Source of the DNA: JAIPAN01 sp040403555
GTDB lineage: Bacteria; Bacteroidota; Bacteroidia; Sphingobacteriales; Sphingobacteriaceae
Length of the DNA stretch: 64,000 nucleotides
Direction: 5' to 3'
Assembly (NCBI GenBank): GCA_040403555.1
Contig: JBBAKN010000004.1
Location: forward strand, 1-64,000
Both the position numbers and the translations under genes were made by a program. The notes under the pieces were generated by a model that worked only from the letters and a program-made list of their open reading frames with translations, did no database searches and was not told the origin of the DNA. Positions within the stretch are counted from its first letter, which is position 1. Every line of letters starts with the position of its first letter. Shown piece after piece: positions 1 through 9,026 of the stretch.

Positions 1-10
1 GACCCCAATA

Positions 11-43
11 AAAAAGCCCCACATCTTTCGATTGGGGCTTTTT
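11..43 (-). terminator. Rho-independent terminator after the metalloprotease gene
   Basis: A 10-bp inverted repeat (aaaaagcccc at 11-20 and ggggcttttt at 34-43) lies just past the stop codon at 59 of the minus-strand metalloprotease gene. GC stem plus T-run on both strands, so it may work in both directions. Confidence 0.8.
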
Positions 44-58
44 ATATTAAAATCCTAT

Positions 59-2551
59 TTATTTTGGATCCAACACATTTTGAATGCTTACTAAAGCATC
101 TTCTAAATGTGCTTTTACCACAGGGTTACTAAATTTACCCAGGCTTGCACGAATTTCGGCAGCTAGGTTTTTCAACTCTCTGCGTGCCATCGGTCTAATG
201 TCTGATGTTGTAGCATCAAAGCGTGGCCCTGCCGGCATTCCCGGGAATGCAGCCGGTGCAGGTGTATCCTGTTTGTTAATTAAGAATCCTAAACGATCTA
301 TATAGGCACGCTGTAGGTTTCTTTTGTAGGTATCTATGTTAGCACCAATGGCCAATTCGGTCCAAACGCCTTTATGCAAATCAGCAAAAAGATCAGTTAA
401 ACCATAAGCCTGGTCGCCATTTTTAGCACTATTGTCTATTACACGAGCTAATCTAGCTGGCTCTAAAACACCATTTAAAATATTTACTTGCGCTCCACGT
501 AAACGCTCTATAATACCCGCCTGATCAAACTTGTTCAACACAGATTTATCTAGCATCCAGGTTGGGGTAGCAAAAGCTTGTGCATTAATAAAGCGAAGCG
601 CTTCTTGTTGTTTTGCTTTAGCCACATGGGTATATACATCACCTTTTTGTTCGTAGGTTTTATCGTTTTCGTAAATACCACCAATGTTTGAGCGCACATG
701 GCCCATGTAACGGTTCCACTGGGCTAATACTTCACCATATAACTCTCTCAAATTATCGTATGGCTTTCCTTCTTCAAAGGTCCATTTTTCGATATTTGGA
801 AGAATGCGCTTTAGGTTGGCAATACCATAGGCAGAAGCTTTCATAGCATCATCACCTAAATCTTCAGATTGTGCACGTGGATCAATTGGGTTACCAGTTT
901 GCTGTCCGTAGAAGTATGTCGGATTGCCTGCACGCTCTAGCGTCCATTTGTTTAAGATTTTAGCATCCTCATCTGCAGAATTGGTATCGAACCAGGTATA
1001 ACCCCATTTAATGGCCCATTTATCGTATTCGCCAATACCCGGGTACAACACTACGTCGCCATCGCCAGGTTGTGCAATGTAGTTAAAGCGGGCATAATCC
1101 ATAATTGATGGTGCGGTACCGCCCATTTTTTTAGTGAAAGCTGCCGAGCGTAAAGAATCAACCGGGAAAGCTACACTTGAACCGAAGTTGTGTGGTAATC
1201 CAAGGGTGTGACCCACTTCGTGTGATGACACGAAACGGATTAATTTACCCATCAACTCGTCTTTAAACTTAGGCGTTCTAGCATCTGGGTTAATAGCTGC
1301 GGTTTGAACAAAGAACCAATTGCGCACCAAGTTCATTACGTTGTGGTACCAACCAATATCTGTTTCTAATATTTCACCAGAGCGTGGATCGGCTACGTGC
1401 GGACCATAGGCATTCGCAATGTTTGAAGCGAAGTATCTAATTACCGAGTAACGAGCATCTTCAGGGCTCCAATCTGGATCATTTGGTGGATCTAAACACA
1501 CAATGGCGTTTTTAAATCCAGCCTTTTCAAAAGCCGCATTCCAATCGTTTACTCCGTCTTTTAAGTACTGACGCCATTTTTGTGGCGTAGCCGGATCGAT
1601 GTAGTATACAATTTGTTTTACCGGTTCTACCAATTCGCCACGTTTGTAAGCCTCTTTATCTTTCGGCTCTAATTTCCAATGACGGGCATAGCGTGTAACG
1701 GTTGCTTTTTGAGCATCGATACCGTAGTCGGTTTGTGCCTGAGAAAAGAACCCAACTCTATCATCAGATAAACGGGGCTTCATAGGCACTTTTGGTAATA
1801 ATAATAAGGAGTTGTGAATTTCAACAGTTACCGAACCCAAGCTTTCATCTACCGGTGCGGCAGCTGCTCTGTAGGTTTTGGTGCTTGTTACTTCTACGTT
1901 TATAGGGAAACTTTTAACGGTATCAATGTAAGAACGAGCTTCGTCTAATGCCGATATTTTATACCTGGTTCTCACCGCTGTTGGCAAGCCAATTGACAAA
2001 ACATCTTTTGTAAACAAATCAGTTGCATCAATAACTACAGAAGCCGAATCTTTATTGATGGCTTTGATATCGAAAGCACTTAAAATAGCATCTAAATTTG
2101 AGTTTTTAACCGATTGATACATATCGGTACCCTTAGCGGCTACATTGTCATAAGAAGGCACACGAAGCAATACTTGTTTATCGCGTTTTTGCCATATCCA
2201 TACTTGTTCATTTAATTCTTCACCGCCATAAGCTCCGTCAACTGCCGGAGTTTTTACATAACGGGTAACCATGAGCATTTCTCTCCCGAACAATGAATCG
2301 GGTATCTCATAATAATATTTTCCATCTACTTGATGTACCTTAAACATCCCCTTGTCGGTTTTTGCTTTTTCGGTAATCACATCTTTATAGGGTTTAATGC
2401 CCGGTTTGGCGGGGCCTGCCGGAGCGCTAGCTGCCGCAGGGGCTGCTGCTGGAGTGCTTGGCTTTTTTTGTGCCATTGCGCCAGTAATTCCTAGGGCAAC
2501 AAACAACAAACTTAGGGCCAAGTGACTTTTAATACGAATGTTTTTAATCAT
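59..2551 (-). CDS. Exported zinc-dependent metalloprotease (DUF5117/DUF5118 type)
   Basis: This 830-residue protein starts with a clear signal peptide (MIKNIRIKSH...GAMAQ), then an Ala/Pro-rich linker, and carries the metzincin zinc motif HExxHxxGxxH as HEVGHTLGLPHN around residues 444-455. The order matches the large Bacteroidota metalloproteases annotated with DUF5117, DUF4953 and DUF5118 domains. It probably acts in the periplasm or outside the cell; the substrate is unknown. The frame is open upstream to 2686, but that extension would place 45 charged residues before the signal peptide, so I chose the ATG at 2551. A TAnnTTTG element at 2576-2583 sits just upstream of that start. It is transcribed alone, with terminators on both sides. 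Confidence 0.9.
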   Translation of the reverse strand: MIKNIRIKSHLALSLLFVALGITGAMAQKKPSTPAAAPAAASAPAGPAKPGIKPYKDVITEKAKTDKGMFKVHQVDGKYYYEIPDSLFGREMLMVTRYVKTPAVDGAYGGEELNEQVWIWQKRDKQVLLRVPSYDNVAAKGTDMYQSVKNSNLDAILSAFDIKAINKDSASVVIDATDLFTKDVLSIGLPTAVRTRYKISALDEARSYIDTVKSFPINVEVTSTKTYRAAAAPVDESLGSVTVEIHNSLLLLPKVPMKPRLSDDRVGFFSQAQTDYGIDAQKATVTRYARHWKLEPKDKEAYKRGELVEPVKQIVYYIDPATPQKWRQYLKDGVNDWNAAFEKAGFKNAIVCLDPPNDPDWSPEDARYSVIRYFASNIANAYGPHVADPRSGEILETDIGWYHNVMNLVRNWFFVQTAAINPDARTPKFKDELMGKLIRFVSSHEVGHTLGLPHNFGSSVAFPVDSLRSAAFTKKMGGTAPSIMDYARFNYIAQPGDGDVVLYPGIGEYDKWAIKWGYTWFDTNSADEDAKILNKWTLERAGNPTYFYGQQTGNPIDPRAQSEDLGDDAMKASAYGIANLKRILPNIEKWTFEEGKPYDNLRELYGEVLAQWNRYMGHVRSNIGGIYENDKTYEQKGDVYTHVAKAKQQEALRFINAQAFATPTWMLDKSVLNKFDQAGIIERLRGAQVNILNGVLEPARLARVIDNSAKNGDQAYGLTDLFADLHKGVWTELAIGANIDTYKRNLQRAYIDRLGFLINKQDTPAPAAFPGMPAGPRFDATTSDIRPMARRELKNLAAEIRASLGKFSNPVVKAHLEDALVSIQNVLDPK

Positions 2552-2575
2552 GGTTTTTGGTTTTGGTTGTGTTAA

Positions 2576-2583
2576 CAAATATA
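2576..2583 (-). promoter_or_regulatory. Bacteroidota -7 element (TATATTTG) of the metalloprotease gene
   Basis: TATATTTG on the minus strand matches TAnnTTTG and would start transcription about 17 bases before the ATG at 2551. I see no TTTG at the -33 distance, so this is a one-box match. Confidence 0.45.
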
Positions 2584-2707
2584 AAAGTTGCAAGAAATTT
2601 TTTGTACACCTATCCTTAAAGTTACAAAACGGGTACAACTGTTTCTTAAAGTAAATATATAGCATTCTCATTAACCTAACATACAAATACTATCAATTTT
2701 ATTAAAA

Positions 2708-2732
2708 AAAAGCCCGCTTTTAGGCGGGCTTT
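2708..2732 (-). terminator. Rho-independent terminator after the TonB receptor gene
   Basis: The arms agcccgc (2711-2717) and gcgggct (2724-2730) are extended by A/T pairs, and a T-run follows on the minus strand. It sits 10 bases past the receptor stop codon. Confidence 0.85.
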
Positions 2733-2741
2733 AGAGGATGG

Positions 2742-5048
2742 CTATTTTATAGAAAACGGAAGGTAGATACCTACTGTAATATTTCGTCCAGGATTATAAA
2801 AACCAAGACCTGGGTCTGTTTCGTCTAACCTGCCCGGTTTTAGGCGACTGAGGTGATCGTAGTATTTTTTGTTTAATAAATTATTTCCTGCCACATGAAT
2901 TTTTAGTGGCATTTTATGTATTAAAACGCTGGTACCTATTCCCGCATTTAATAGGGTGTAAGCCCCCGTGCTTGTTTCAAAAACATCAATACGTTTTTGG
3001 GCAAATACGTGTTCTAATCCCATAGATAAATAGGAGTTTTTTAATCCCCTAATCCTGGGCTCTAGGCGAAAATCATTTCTAACAACCCCTGCCGGAATAA
3101 AGGGAAGTGCCCGACCCGTTGTTTCGTTGCTAGCTCGGGTATATGCAAAACTACTTTCAATATGCAATACATTTATTGGGTGCAGGGTAATGCTAAATTC
3201 TGTTCCGGTAAGTAGTGCATTATCTTGCCCAAAGCGATAAACGGGCAAAACGGTTCCATTGTTGGTAATGGTTTCACTCCCCAATTGGCGGGCATAGATG
3301 TATTGGTTAATTTGGTTATAAAAAACAGTCCAATCAACATCTATTTTTTCAGTATGAAAACCAAGGCCTAAATCCGTATATAAACTTCGTTCAGGTTTTA
3401 ACGTATTGCTTCCAATTTCGTAACGAAAAGCACCTTCATGAACCCCATTAGCGGATAATTCGGCAATATTTGGTGCCCTAAATGCAGAACCCAAATTAGC
3501 TCTTAAGTTCCACAACTCTCCAAACTCTTGCGTAAACCCCAGTGCTGCACTTACATTGCCAAAAGTATTTTTGAACGCATTAAAAACGGTGTTCCCATTT
3601 TCTATTAACGACGCTGATTTGGTCGCTTTTTGGTCAAGACGTACCCCCACATTCAAAGTTGTTTCTTCCCAATTTTTTTTAATGTAGCCAAACACTCCCC
3701 ATTCTGTAGAAGTATAATTTGGCACCAAAAACTCTTGACCCTTATTGGTATTTGTTTGGTTCGTCGCAGATAGTCCCAATACCCGCTCTAAACCCTTATT
3801 ATCCGGAAAGAAATACTTAAAGTCACCACTTAGTGTGTTTAAGTTGAAAAACAAACTCGGTTCTGTTTGGCTGTCTACAAATTCTTTCCGCTGATTTTTT
3901 TGATACGTGACATTGGCCCGAATTCTACCAGAGCCCAACAATACATTGCTGTTAATAGACACTTTTTTGTGATTGATAGCTTGGTTGGGCAATAGCAATG
4001 TTCGTCCATCTATTTGACCCTGGGTTAATATATTACCACTACCATCTTCAAAATTACCAGCAGCATTTGGTAAAAAATCAGGCAAGCCCACATTGCTGTT
4101 AAAGTTCGAAACGTTTAGGTGTGCATAACCCCAATTTTTGTTTATACCTATTTGTCCGCTTAAATTTTGTTCGTTAAAGCCGGTATTAGGGATTCGCTCG
4201 ATGGGTGTTTCATAACCCTTTGCACTTTTAAATGACACTCTTGTGCGCCAAACAAATCCGTTTTTGTTTCCAAAAATCATTGCCGAGTTGCTAAACATAG
4301 TACCATTACCGGCAAAACTACTAAGCACCTCTCCTTTAATTTGACCCTCGGGTGCCGGCAAGGGGTCAATCATATTAATAACGCCACCTAACGCATCAGA
4401 ACCATACAAAAGGCTGGCTGCACCCTTTAATACCTCTACTTTGTCTACATTAAATTGATCTATTTCTATACCGTGTTCATCTCCCCACTGCTGGCCCTCT
4501 TGTTTTGCACCATCAGCCAAAGTAATTACCCGATTATAGCCTAAACCACGAATAACCGGTTTAGACACCCCCCCGCCCGTGGTAATTTGCGAAACCCCCG
4601 GTATTTTACTTAGCGCATCTATAATATTGGTAGATTGATTGAGTAATTTTTCCCGTTCAACCAGACTTATACTGGCACTATTTTTTCGATTATTCGCACT
4701 CGAGGCGCTTCCGGTAATTACCACTTCGTGCACCTCAATTGTACTGGGATTTAATTTAAAAACAAAGGCGTTTGTATTTGCAAAATCAACATTTTGCGTA
4801 ATGGTTTTGTAGCCAATGTACCGCACTTCTATCAAAAAAAGGCCTCTGGATGGGGTGTTACTCAAAATAAACTCACCTTTACTATTACTAGACGTACTTA
4901 GCCTTAAATCAGGAATGGAGATGGTCGCTGCCACTATATTTTCGCCGGTTTTAGCGTCTTGAATATGCCCCTTTACTACGCCTTGTGCCCAAGAGGGGGT
5001 ACTTATAATTTGAAACAGGATGAATGCCACCCCAAAAAACTTTTTCAT
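2742..5048 (-). CDS. TonB-dependent outer-membrane receptor, probably for a metal
   Basis: 768 residues: signal peptide (1-22), a carboxypeptidase-regulatory-like beta domain (about 23-105, GHIQDAKTGENIVAATI), a plug with LLYGSDALGGVINMI near residue 215, and a 22-strand type barrel ending in the aromatic tail GRNITVGIYLPFSIK. The plug segment QQWGDEHGIEID and the barrel segment ELSANGVHEGAFRYE resemble receptors of the ZnuD-like (zinc/heavy metal) group rather than SusC-type sugar receptors; that is recognition from memory, not a search. The small His/Cys-rich gene 63 bases upstream on the same strand supports a metal role. No SusD partner is present. Zinc, copper or another substrate cannot be told apart here. 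Confidence 0.85.
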   Translation of the reverse strand: MKKFFGVAFILFQIISTPSWAQGVVKGHIQDAKTGENIVAATISIPDLRLSTSSNSKGEFILSNTPSRGLFLIEVRYIGYKTITQNVDFANTNAFVFKLNPSTIEVHEVVITGSASSANNRKNSASISLVEREKLLNQSTNIIDALSKIPGVSQITTGGGVSKPVIRGLGYNRVITLADGAKQEGQQWGDEHGIEIDQFNVDKVEVLKGAASLLYGSDALGGVINMIDPLPAPEGQIKGEVLSSFAGNGTMFSNSAMIFGNKNGFVWRTRVSFKSAKGYETPIERIPNTGFNEQNLSGQIGINKNWGYAHLNVSNFNSNVGLPDFLPNAAGNFEDGSGNILTQGQIDGRTLLLPNQAINHKKVSINSNVLLGSGRIRANVTYQKNQRKEFVDSQTEPSLFFNLNTLSGDFKYFFPDNKGLERVLGLSATNQTNTNKGQEFLVPNYTSTEWGVFGYIKKNWEETTLNVGVRLDQKATKSASLIENGNTVFNAFKNTFGNVSAALGFTQEFGELWNLRANLGSAFRAPNIAELSANGVHEGAFRYEIGSNTLKPERSLYTDLGLGFHTEKIDVDWTVFYNQINQYIYARQLGSETITNNGTVLPVYRFGQDNALLTGTEFSITLHPINVLHIESSFAYTRASNETTGRALPFIPAGVVRNDFRLEPRIRGLKNSYLSMGLEHVFAQKRIDVFETSTGAYTLLNAGIGTSVLIHKMPLKIHVAGNNLLNKKYYDHLSRLKPGRLDETDPGLGFYNPGRNITVGIYLPFSIK

Positions 5049-5111
5049 AAAAAATGAGTTAGAATAAAACAGATCCCACGGGTTTTCCGTGTGCTTAATA
5101 CAATCAACTAC

Positions 5112-5456
5112 TTATGAAAAAGTGGGTGGCCCCCGAAGACTATAATGAATACTCGTTGTTTTAAACAAACGAGTGGTGTGTTGTATACTAAATGATAGAC
5201 CAATATGTTCTACTAAAATATGTTTAGCTGATACACTAACAAACGATTTTTCGAAATGTACCGAACATGCCCAACAGAAACTATTTTTTAGGGCTAGGTG
5301 GTTTTTATGCTGACAAGTTTGGCCAGCAGTTTTGCTACACGAATTTTGTTGACCTGAAACCGCTCGGTGTCCGTGAAAAAAATCAATAGGAATTACACTT
5401 AGCGAAAAAGCCAGCAAAAGAATTACCGAAAGCGCATGGTTTCTACGTGTTTTCAT
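5112..5456 (-). CDS. Small exported His/Cys-rich protein, partner of the TonB receptor
   Basis: 114 residues with an N-terminal hydrophobic segment (residues 9-24) after MKTRRNH, then HGH (28-30), Cys40, Cys48, His50, His53, a CWAC pair (Cys61, Cys64), His67 and several later histidines, ending in RGPPTFS. Small exported proteins with spaced Cys/His and a terminal GPP/APP motif (compare DUF2946 and HYC_CC_PP families) are often found beside metal-related TonB receptors. It precedes the receptor gene by 63 bases and is probably cotranscribed. I infer metal binding or sensing in the periplasm; no enzymatic motif is seen. The antisense open frame at this place is discarded. Confidence 0.7.
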   Translation of the reverse strand: MKTRRNHALSVILLLAFSLSVIPIDFFHGHRAVSGQQNSCSKTAGQTCQHKNHLALKNSFCWACSVHFEKSFVSVSAKHILVEHIGLSFSIQHTTRLFKTTSIHYSLRGPPTFS

Positions 5457-5524
5457 GATTATTAGCTAAGTTAAGTAAAAAAACAATTTTACTACCTTCG
5501 TGTAGGTTATAAAAACCAATACCC

Positions 5525-7198
5525 ATGAATACCGAAAAAATAAACCTGTCTGTAAAAAACACACCAACAGGTACAAAACTAAGCTGTAAGGGCTGGGTGC
5601 AAGAAGCAGCTTTGCGTATGCTATTAAATAATCTCGACCCAGATGTGGCCGAGCGGCCCGAAGACCTCATTGTATATGGAGGTAGAGGAAAGGCGGCCCG
5701 AAACCCAGAAGCGCTGGCTCTCATTGTTAAAGCGCTGCAGGATTTAGAAGAAGACGAAACCCTTTTGATACAGTCTGGTAAGCCGGTAGGTATTTTACCC
5801 ACCCATAAAGACGCCCCTCGGGTAATAATTTCCAATTCACAATTGGTACCACACTGGGCTACCCAACAACATTTTGATGAGTTGGAAGACAAGGGTCTTA
5901 TGATGTATGGACAAATGACCGCAGGTTCTTGGATTTATATTGGTTCGCAAGGAATTGTACAAGGCACTTATGAAACATTCGGCGAATTGGCACGTCAGCA
6001 TTTTGGCGGCACCCTAAAACACACCCTATCAGTAACCGCGGGTTTAGGGGGAATGGGTGGTGCACAACCTTTAGCTATTACCATGAACGAGGGAGTTTGT
6101 TTAGCTGCCGATGTAGAAGAATGGCGTATTCAGAAACGACTTGAAACCCGTTATATTGATGAAATTTGTTACGATATTGACGAATCCATTGATCGAGCAA
6201 TTCAGTATAAAAAAGAGGGCAAGGCCCTATCTATTGGGGTGGTGGCTAATGCGGTTGATTTATTGAACCGCATGATTGAACGGAATATCACCCCAGATAC
6301 GCTTACCGATCAAACATCAGCCCACGACCCTCTTGTAGGTTATTTTCCCGAAGGCCTATCCGTGCAACAAGCAAACACACTTCGCGAAAGCAACCCCGCC
6401 GAATACACCAAAAAATCGTATGACACCATGGCTAAGCACGTACATTGCATGCTAGAATTGCAAAAACGAGGAGCTATCACCTTTGATTATGGGAATAACC
6501 TTCGCGGCAGAGCTCTTGAGGTTGGTGTGAAAAACGCTTTTGATTTTCCAGGATTTGTACCGGCGTATATCCGCCCGCTTTTTTGTGAGGGCAAGGGCCC
6601 ATTTAGGTGGGCAGCACTCAGCGGCGATCCCGCCGATATTGCGGTAACCGATCAAGTAATCCTCGATCTTTTCCCTGAAAACGAAGGCCTCCGTCGTTGG
6701 ATTACTATGGCGCAAGAACGTATTGCTTTTCAAGGCTTACCTGCCCGAATTTGTTGGTTAGGCCAAGGTGAACGAGAAAAAGCCGGATTGGCCTTTAATA
6801 AATTAGTGGCAGAAGGTAAAGTGAAAGCGCCTATTGTTATTGGCAGAGATCACTTAGACACCGGTTCGGTAGCATCGCCAAACAGAGAAACCGAAGCGAT
6901 GAAAGATGGCTCTGATGCCGTAGCCGACTGGCCAATTTTAAACGCCTTAATTAATACGGCTGGTGGTGCTAGTTGGGTATCTTTACACCATGGCGGCGGG
7001 GTTGGTATTGGCTACTCTATTCACGCCGGAATGGTTATCGTGGCCGATGGAACCGCTGATGCCGAACGTCGAATTCAACGAGTTCTACACAACGATCCGG
7101 CTATAGGTGTTATACGCCATGCCGATGCTGGCTACGATATAGCAAAAGATACCGCCCGAAAACATAAATTAGATTTAAAACAACGTTTAAGCAAATGA
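5525..7198 (+). CDS. hutU: Urocanate hydratase
   Basis: 557 residues, the usual length of urocanase (about 555). It converts urocanate to 4-imidazolone-5-propanoate with tightly bound NAD+, the second step of histidine breakdown. The family's glycine-rich NAD segment GLGGMGGAQPLAITMNEG (near residue 175) and the C-terminal segments GRDHLDTGSVASPNRETE and SLHHGGGVGIGYS are intact. It begins the plus-strand run that continues to hutG, and its stop overlaps the next start (ATGA at 7195-7198). The 68-base gap to the divergent small-protein gene holds TACCTTCG at 5493-5500, a possible weak -7 element. hutH is not here but at 19845-21335. Confidence 0.97.
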   Translation: MNTEKINLSVKNTPTGTKLSCKGWVQEAALRMLLNNLDPDVAERPEDLIVYGGRGKAARNPEALALIVKALQDLEEDETLLIQSGKPVGILPTHKDAPRVIISNSQLVPHWATQQHFDELEDKGLMMYGQMTAGSWIYIGSQGIVQGTYETFGELARQHFGGTLKHTLSVTAGLGGMGGAQPLAITMNEGVCLAADVEEWRIQKRLETRYIDEICYDIDESIDRAIQYKKEGKALSIGVVANAVDLLNRMIERNITPDTLTDQTSAHDPLVGYFPEGLSVQQANTLRESNPAEYTKKSYDTMAKHVHCMLELQKRGAITFDYGNNLRGRALEVGVKNAFDFPGFVPAYIRPLFCEGKGPFRWAALSGDPADIAVTDQVILDLFPENEGLRRWITMAQERIAFQGLPARICWLGQGEREKAGLAFNKLVAEGKVKAPIVIGRDHLDTGSVASPNRETEAMKDGSDAVADWPILNALINTAGGASWVSLHHGGGVGIGYSIHAGMVIVADGTADAERRIQRVLHNDPAIGVIRHADAGYDIAKDTARKHKLDLKQRLSK

Positions 7199-7533
7199 TC
7201 CCTGGAGAAGTAAATAAAAGATTTAAAGCCTTGCAGGAAGGTATTGCTCAAAATTTTGATAGTGAAGCCCCCGATTTAAAGGTTTTTCTCTTTTTAATTG
7301 GAGTACAGGAATTGGGCCAGGGTCCGCAAAAATTTAGCAAACGCCAAAAAGAAGAACTGATGCACATCGCCAATTGTCGGCTTTTTAGTGAACTAGGCTT
7401 TTATGAATTGGAGGGTTTAGATCAAGACGGTTGGCCCCATTGGAAATTAGTAAAACCCGTACCAGCTTATACACTTTTAGAGCAAGAATTAGTGCTTAAA
7501 TCACTCATTGTTACCTATTTCGATAATCAATAA
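7195..7533 (+). CDS. Conserved-looking small protein of unknown function, coupled to hutU
   Basis: 112 residues with no signal peptide, membrane segment or recognised motif. It is mixed alpha-helical with acidic and aromatic residues (QELGQGPQKFSKRQKEELMHIANCRL, WPHWKLVKPVP). Its ATG overlaps the hutU stop in ATGA, so translation is probably coupled. The codon use and clean overlap make it a real gene. A cytosolic accessory role in histidine use is possible from position alone; I do not recognise the family. Confidence 0.8.
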   Translation: MIPGEVNKRFKALQEGIAQNFDSEAPDLKVFLFLIGVQELGQGPQKFSKRQKEELMHIANCRLFSELGFYELEGLDQDGWPHWKLVKPVPAYTLLEQELVLKSLIVTYFDNQ

Positions 7534-7562
7534 ACACCGTATATTTATAAAAACAGCATGTT

Positions 7563-8261
7563 ATGAAAAAATCACTTATTACCTGCCTGGTATTCCTTTC
7601 TACGACTGTCCTTGCAGCAAAACCCAAACATCAATTTGTACGCATTAGTACCGAAAAAGGTACTTGTGTCATATTATTATACAACCAAACACCACTGCAC
7701 CGCGATAATTTTGTGAAAATAACCCAAGAGGGTAAATTAAGCGAAACGCTTTTCCATCGGGTAATTAAGGGTTTTATGATTCAGGGTGGCGATCCCGATT
7801 CTAAAACAGCAAAACCGGGCCAAGCCCTTGGCGATGGCGATTGGGGCTATACCGTGCCTGCAGAATTTCGCGATAGCCTTTTTCACAAAAAAGGAGTAAT
7901 TGCGGCCGCTAGAGATGATATTCCAAGCAAAGCATCTAGCGCTTGCCAGTTTTATTTGGCGCAAGGTAAAGTATTTACCGATGAGCAGTTGGATTTGTTG
8001 GAACAAAATCGCTTAAAACGAAAAATCCCCACTTGGCAACGAGAGGTGTATAAAACACTGGGAGGTATTCCACATCTCGACCAAAATTATACCGTATTTG
8101 GAGAGGTGGTTCAAGGCATTGAAATGATTGATACCATTGCAGCCGTAAAAACTGGTGCAGCCGATAGACCGGTAGACGATGTGCGCATGACCGTAACGGT
8201 TTTAAAGAAAAAAGAAGCTAAAAAGTTAGAAAAATTACTAGGCTTGGCTAGCAAACCATGA
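7563..8261 (+). CDS. Exported cyclophilin-type peptidyl-prolyl isomerase
   Basis: 232 residues: signal peptide MKKSLITCLVFLSTTVLAA, then a cyclophilin fold with FHRVIKGFMIQGGDP (near residue 62), SSACQFYLAQG and YTVFGEVVQGIEMID. A Lys/Glu-rich insertion (about residues 145-170) separates the last two, as is common in secreted Bacteroidota cyclophilins. It would catalyse proline cis-trans isomerisation during folding of envelope proteins. The stop overlaps the next gene's start by 4 bases. Its presence inside a hut run is likely a neighbourhood effect and not a pathway link. Confidence 0.92.
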   Translation: MKKSLITCLVFLSTTVLAAKPKHQFVRISTEKGTCVILLYNQTPLHRDNFVKITQEGKLSETLFHRVIKGFMIQGGDPDSKTAKPGQALGDGDWGYTVPAEFRDSLFHKKGVIAAARDDIPSKASSACQFYLAQGKVFTDEQLDLLEQNRLKRKIPTWQREVYKTLGGIPHLDQNYTVFGEVVQGIEMIDTIAAVKTGAADRPVDDVRMTVTVLKKKEAKKLEKLLGLASKP

Positions 8262-9025
8262 AAATAATTACCTACAATGTAAATGGTATTCGAGCTGCAT
8301 TAAGTAAAAACTGGATAGATTGGCTTAAGGCCACCCAAGCAGATGTGGTGTGTTTGCAAGAAATTAAGGCTAGCCCCGACCAGCTGGTTGATTTGCATCT
8401 TCTTGAAGAACTGGGTTATCAACATTATTGGTATCCGGCCGAGAAAAAAGGCTATAGCGGAACGGCAATTTTTACCAAAATAACACCCAAGCACGTAGAA
8501 TATGGCTGCGGTTTGCCCGATTACGACAGAGAGGGTAGAGTTATTCGTGCCGATTTCGAACACTGCTCGGTATTAAGCACCTATTTTCCCTCGGGTTCTA
8601 GTGGAGATGAACGCCAGGCTTTTAAGTATCAATTTTTGAGCGATTTTCAGCTTTACATCAACGAATTAAAAAGCACTTTTCCAAATTTAGTAATCTGTGG
8701 CGACTATAATATTTGCCACAAGCCCATCGATATACACAATCCTAAATCTAACGCCAACTCTTCTGGTTTTTTACCCGAAGAGCGGGAGTGGATGGAAAAC
8801 TTTATTCAAAGCGGTTTTGTAGATTCTTTCAGACATTTTAACGAAGAACCACACCACTATACCTGGTGGAGTTACCGTGCAGGTGCCCGATCCAAAAATT
8901 TGGGTTGGCGCATTGATTATACTTTGGTGAGCGAATCGTTGAAAGCAAATTTAAAACGAGCAGCCATTTTACCCGATGCCAAACATTCGGACCATTGCCC
9001 GGTATTGGTAGAGTTAGCCTTTTAA
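8258..9025 (+). CDS. xth: Exodeoxyribonuclease III (AP endonuclease)
   Basis: 255 residues, typical of the ExoIII/Xth family of base-excision repair. Visible catalytic motifs are the metal-binding VVCLQEIKA (about 30-38), DYDREGRVI, GDYNICHKPID (Asp/Asn pair near residues 148-150), and the terminal SDHCPV (Asp-His). It cuts at abasic sites and removes 3'-blocked ends. It starts inside the PPIase stop codon (ATGA), and hutI begins one base after its stop. Confidence 0.95.
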   Translation: MKIITYNVNGIRAALSKNWIDWLKATQADVVCLQEIKASPDQLVDLHLLEELGYQHYWYPAEKKGYSGTAIFTKITPKHVEYGCGLPDYDREGRVIRADFEHCSVLSTYFPSGSSGDERQAFKYQFLSDFQLYINELKSTFPNLVICGDYNICHKPIDIHNPKSNANSSGFLPEEREWMENFIQSGFVDSFRHFNEEPHHYTWWSYRAGARSKNLGWRIDYTLVSESLKANLKRAAILPDAKHSDHCPVLVELAF

Positions 9026-9026
9026 T

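Noticed and set aside
5443..5892. 149-codon open frame on the minus strand
   Set aside because: It is the mirror of the N-terminal part of hutU and would run through the divergent promoter region.
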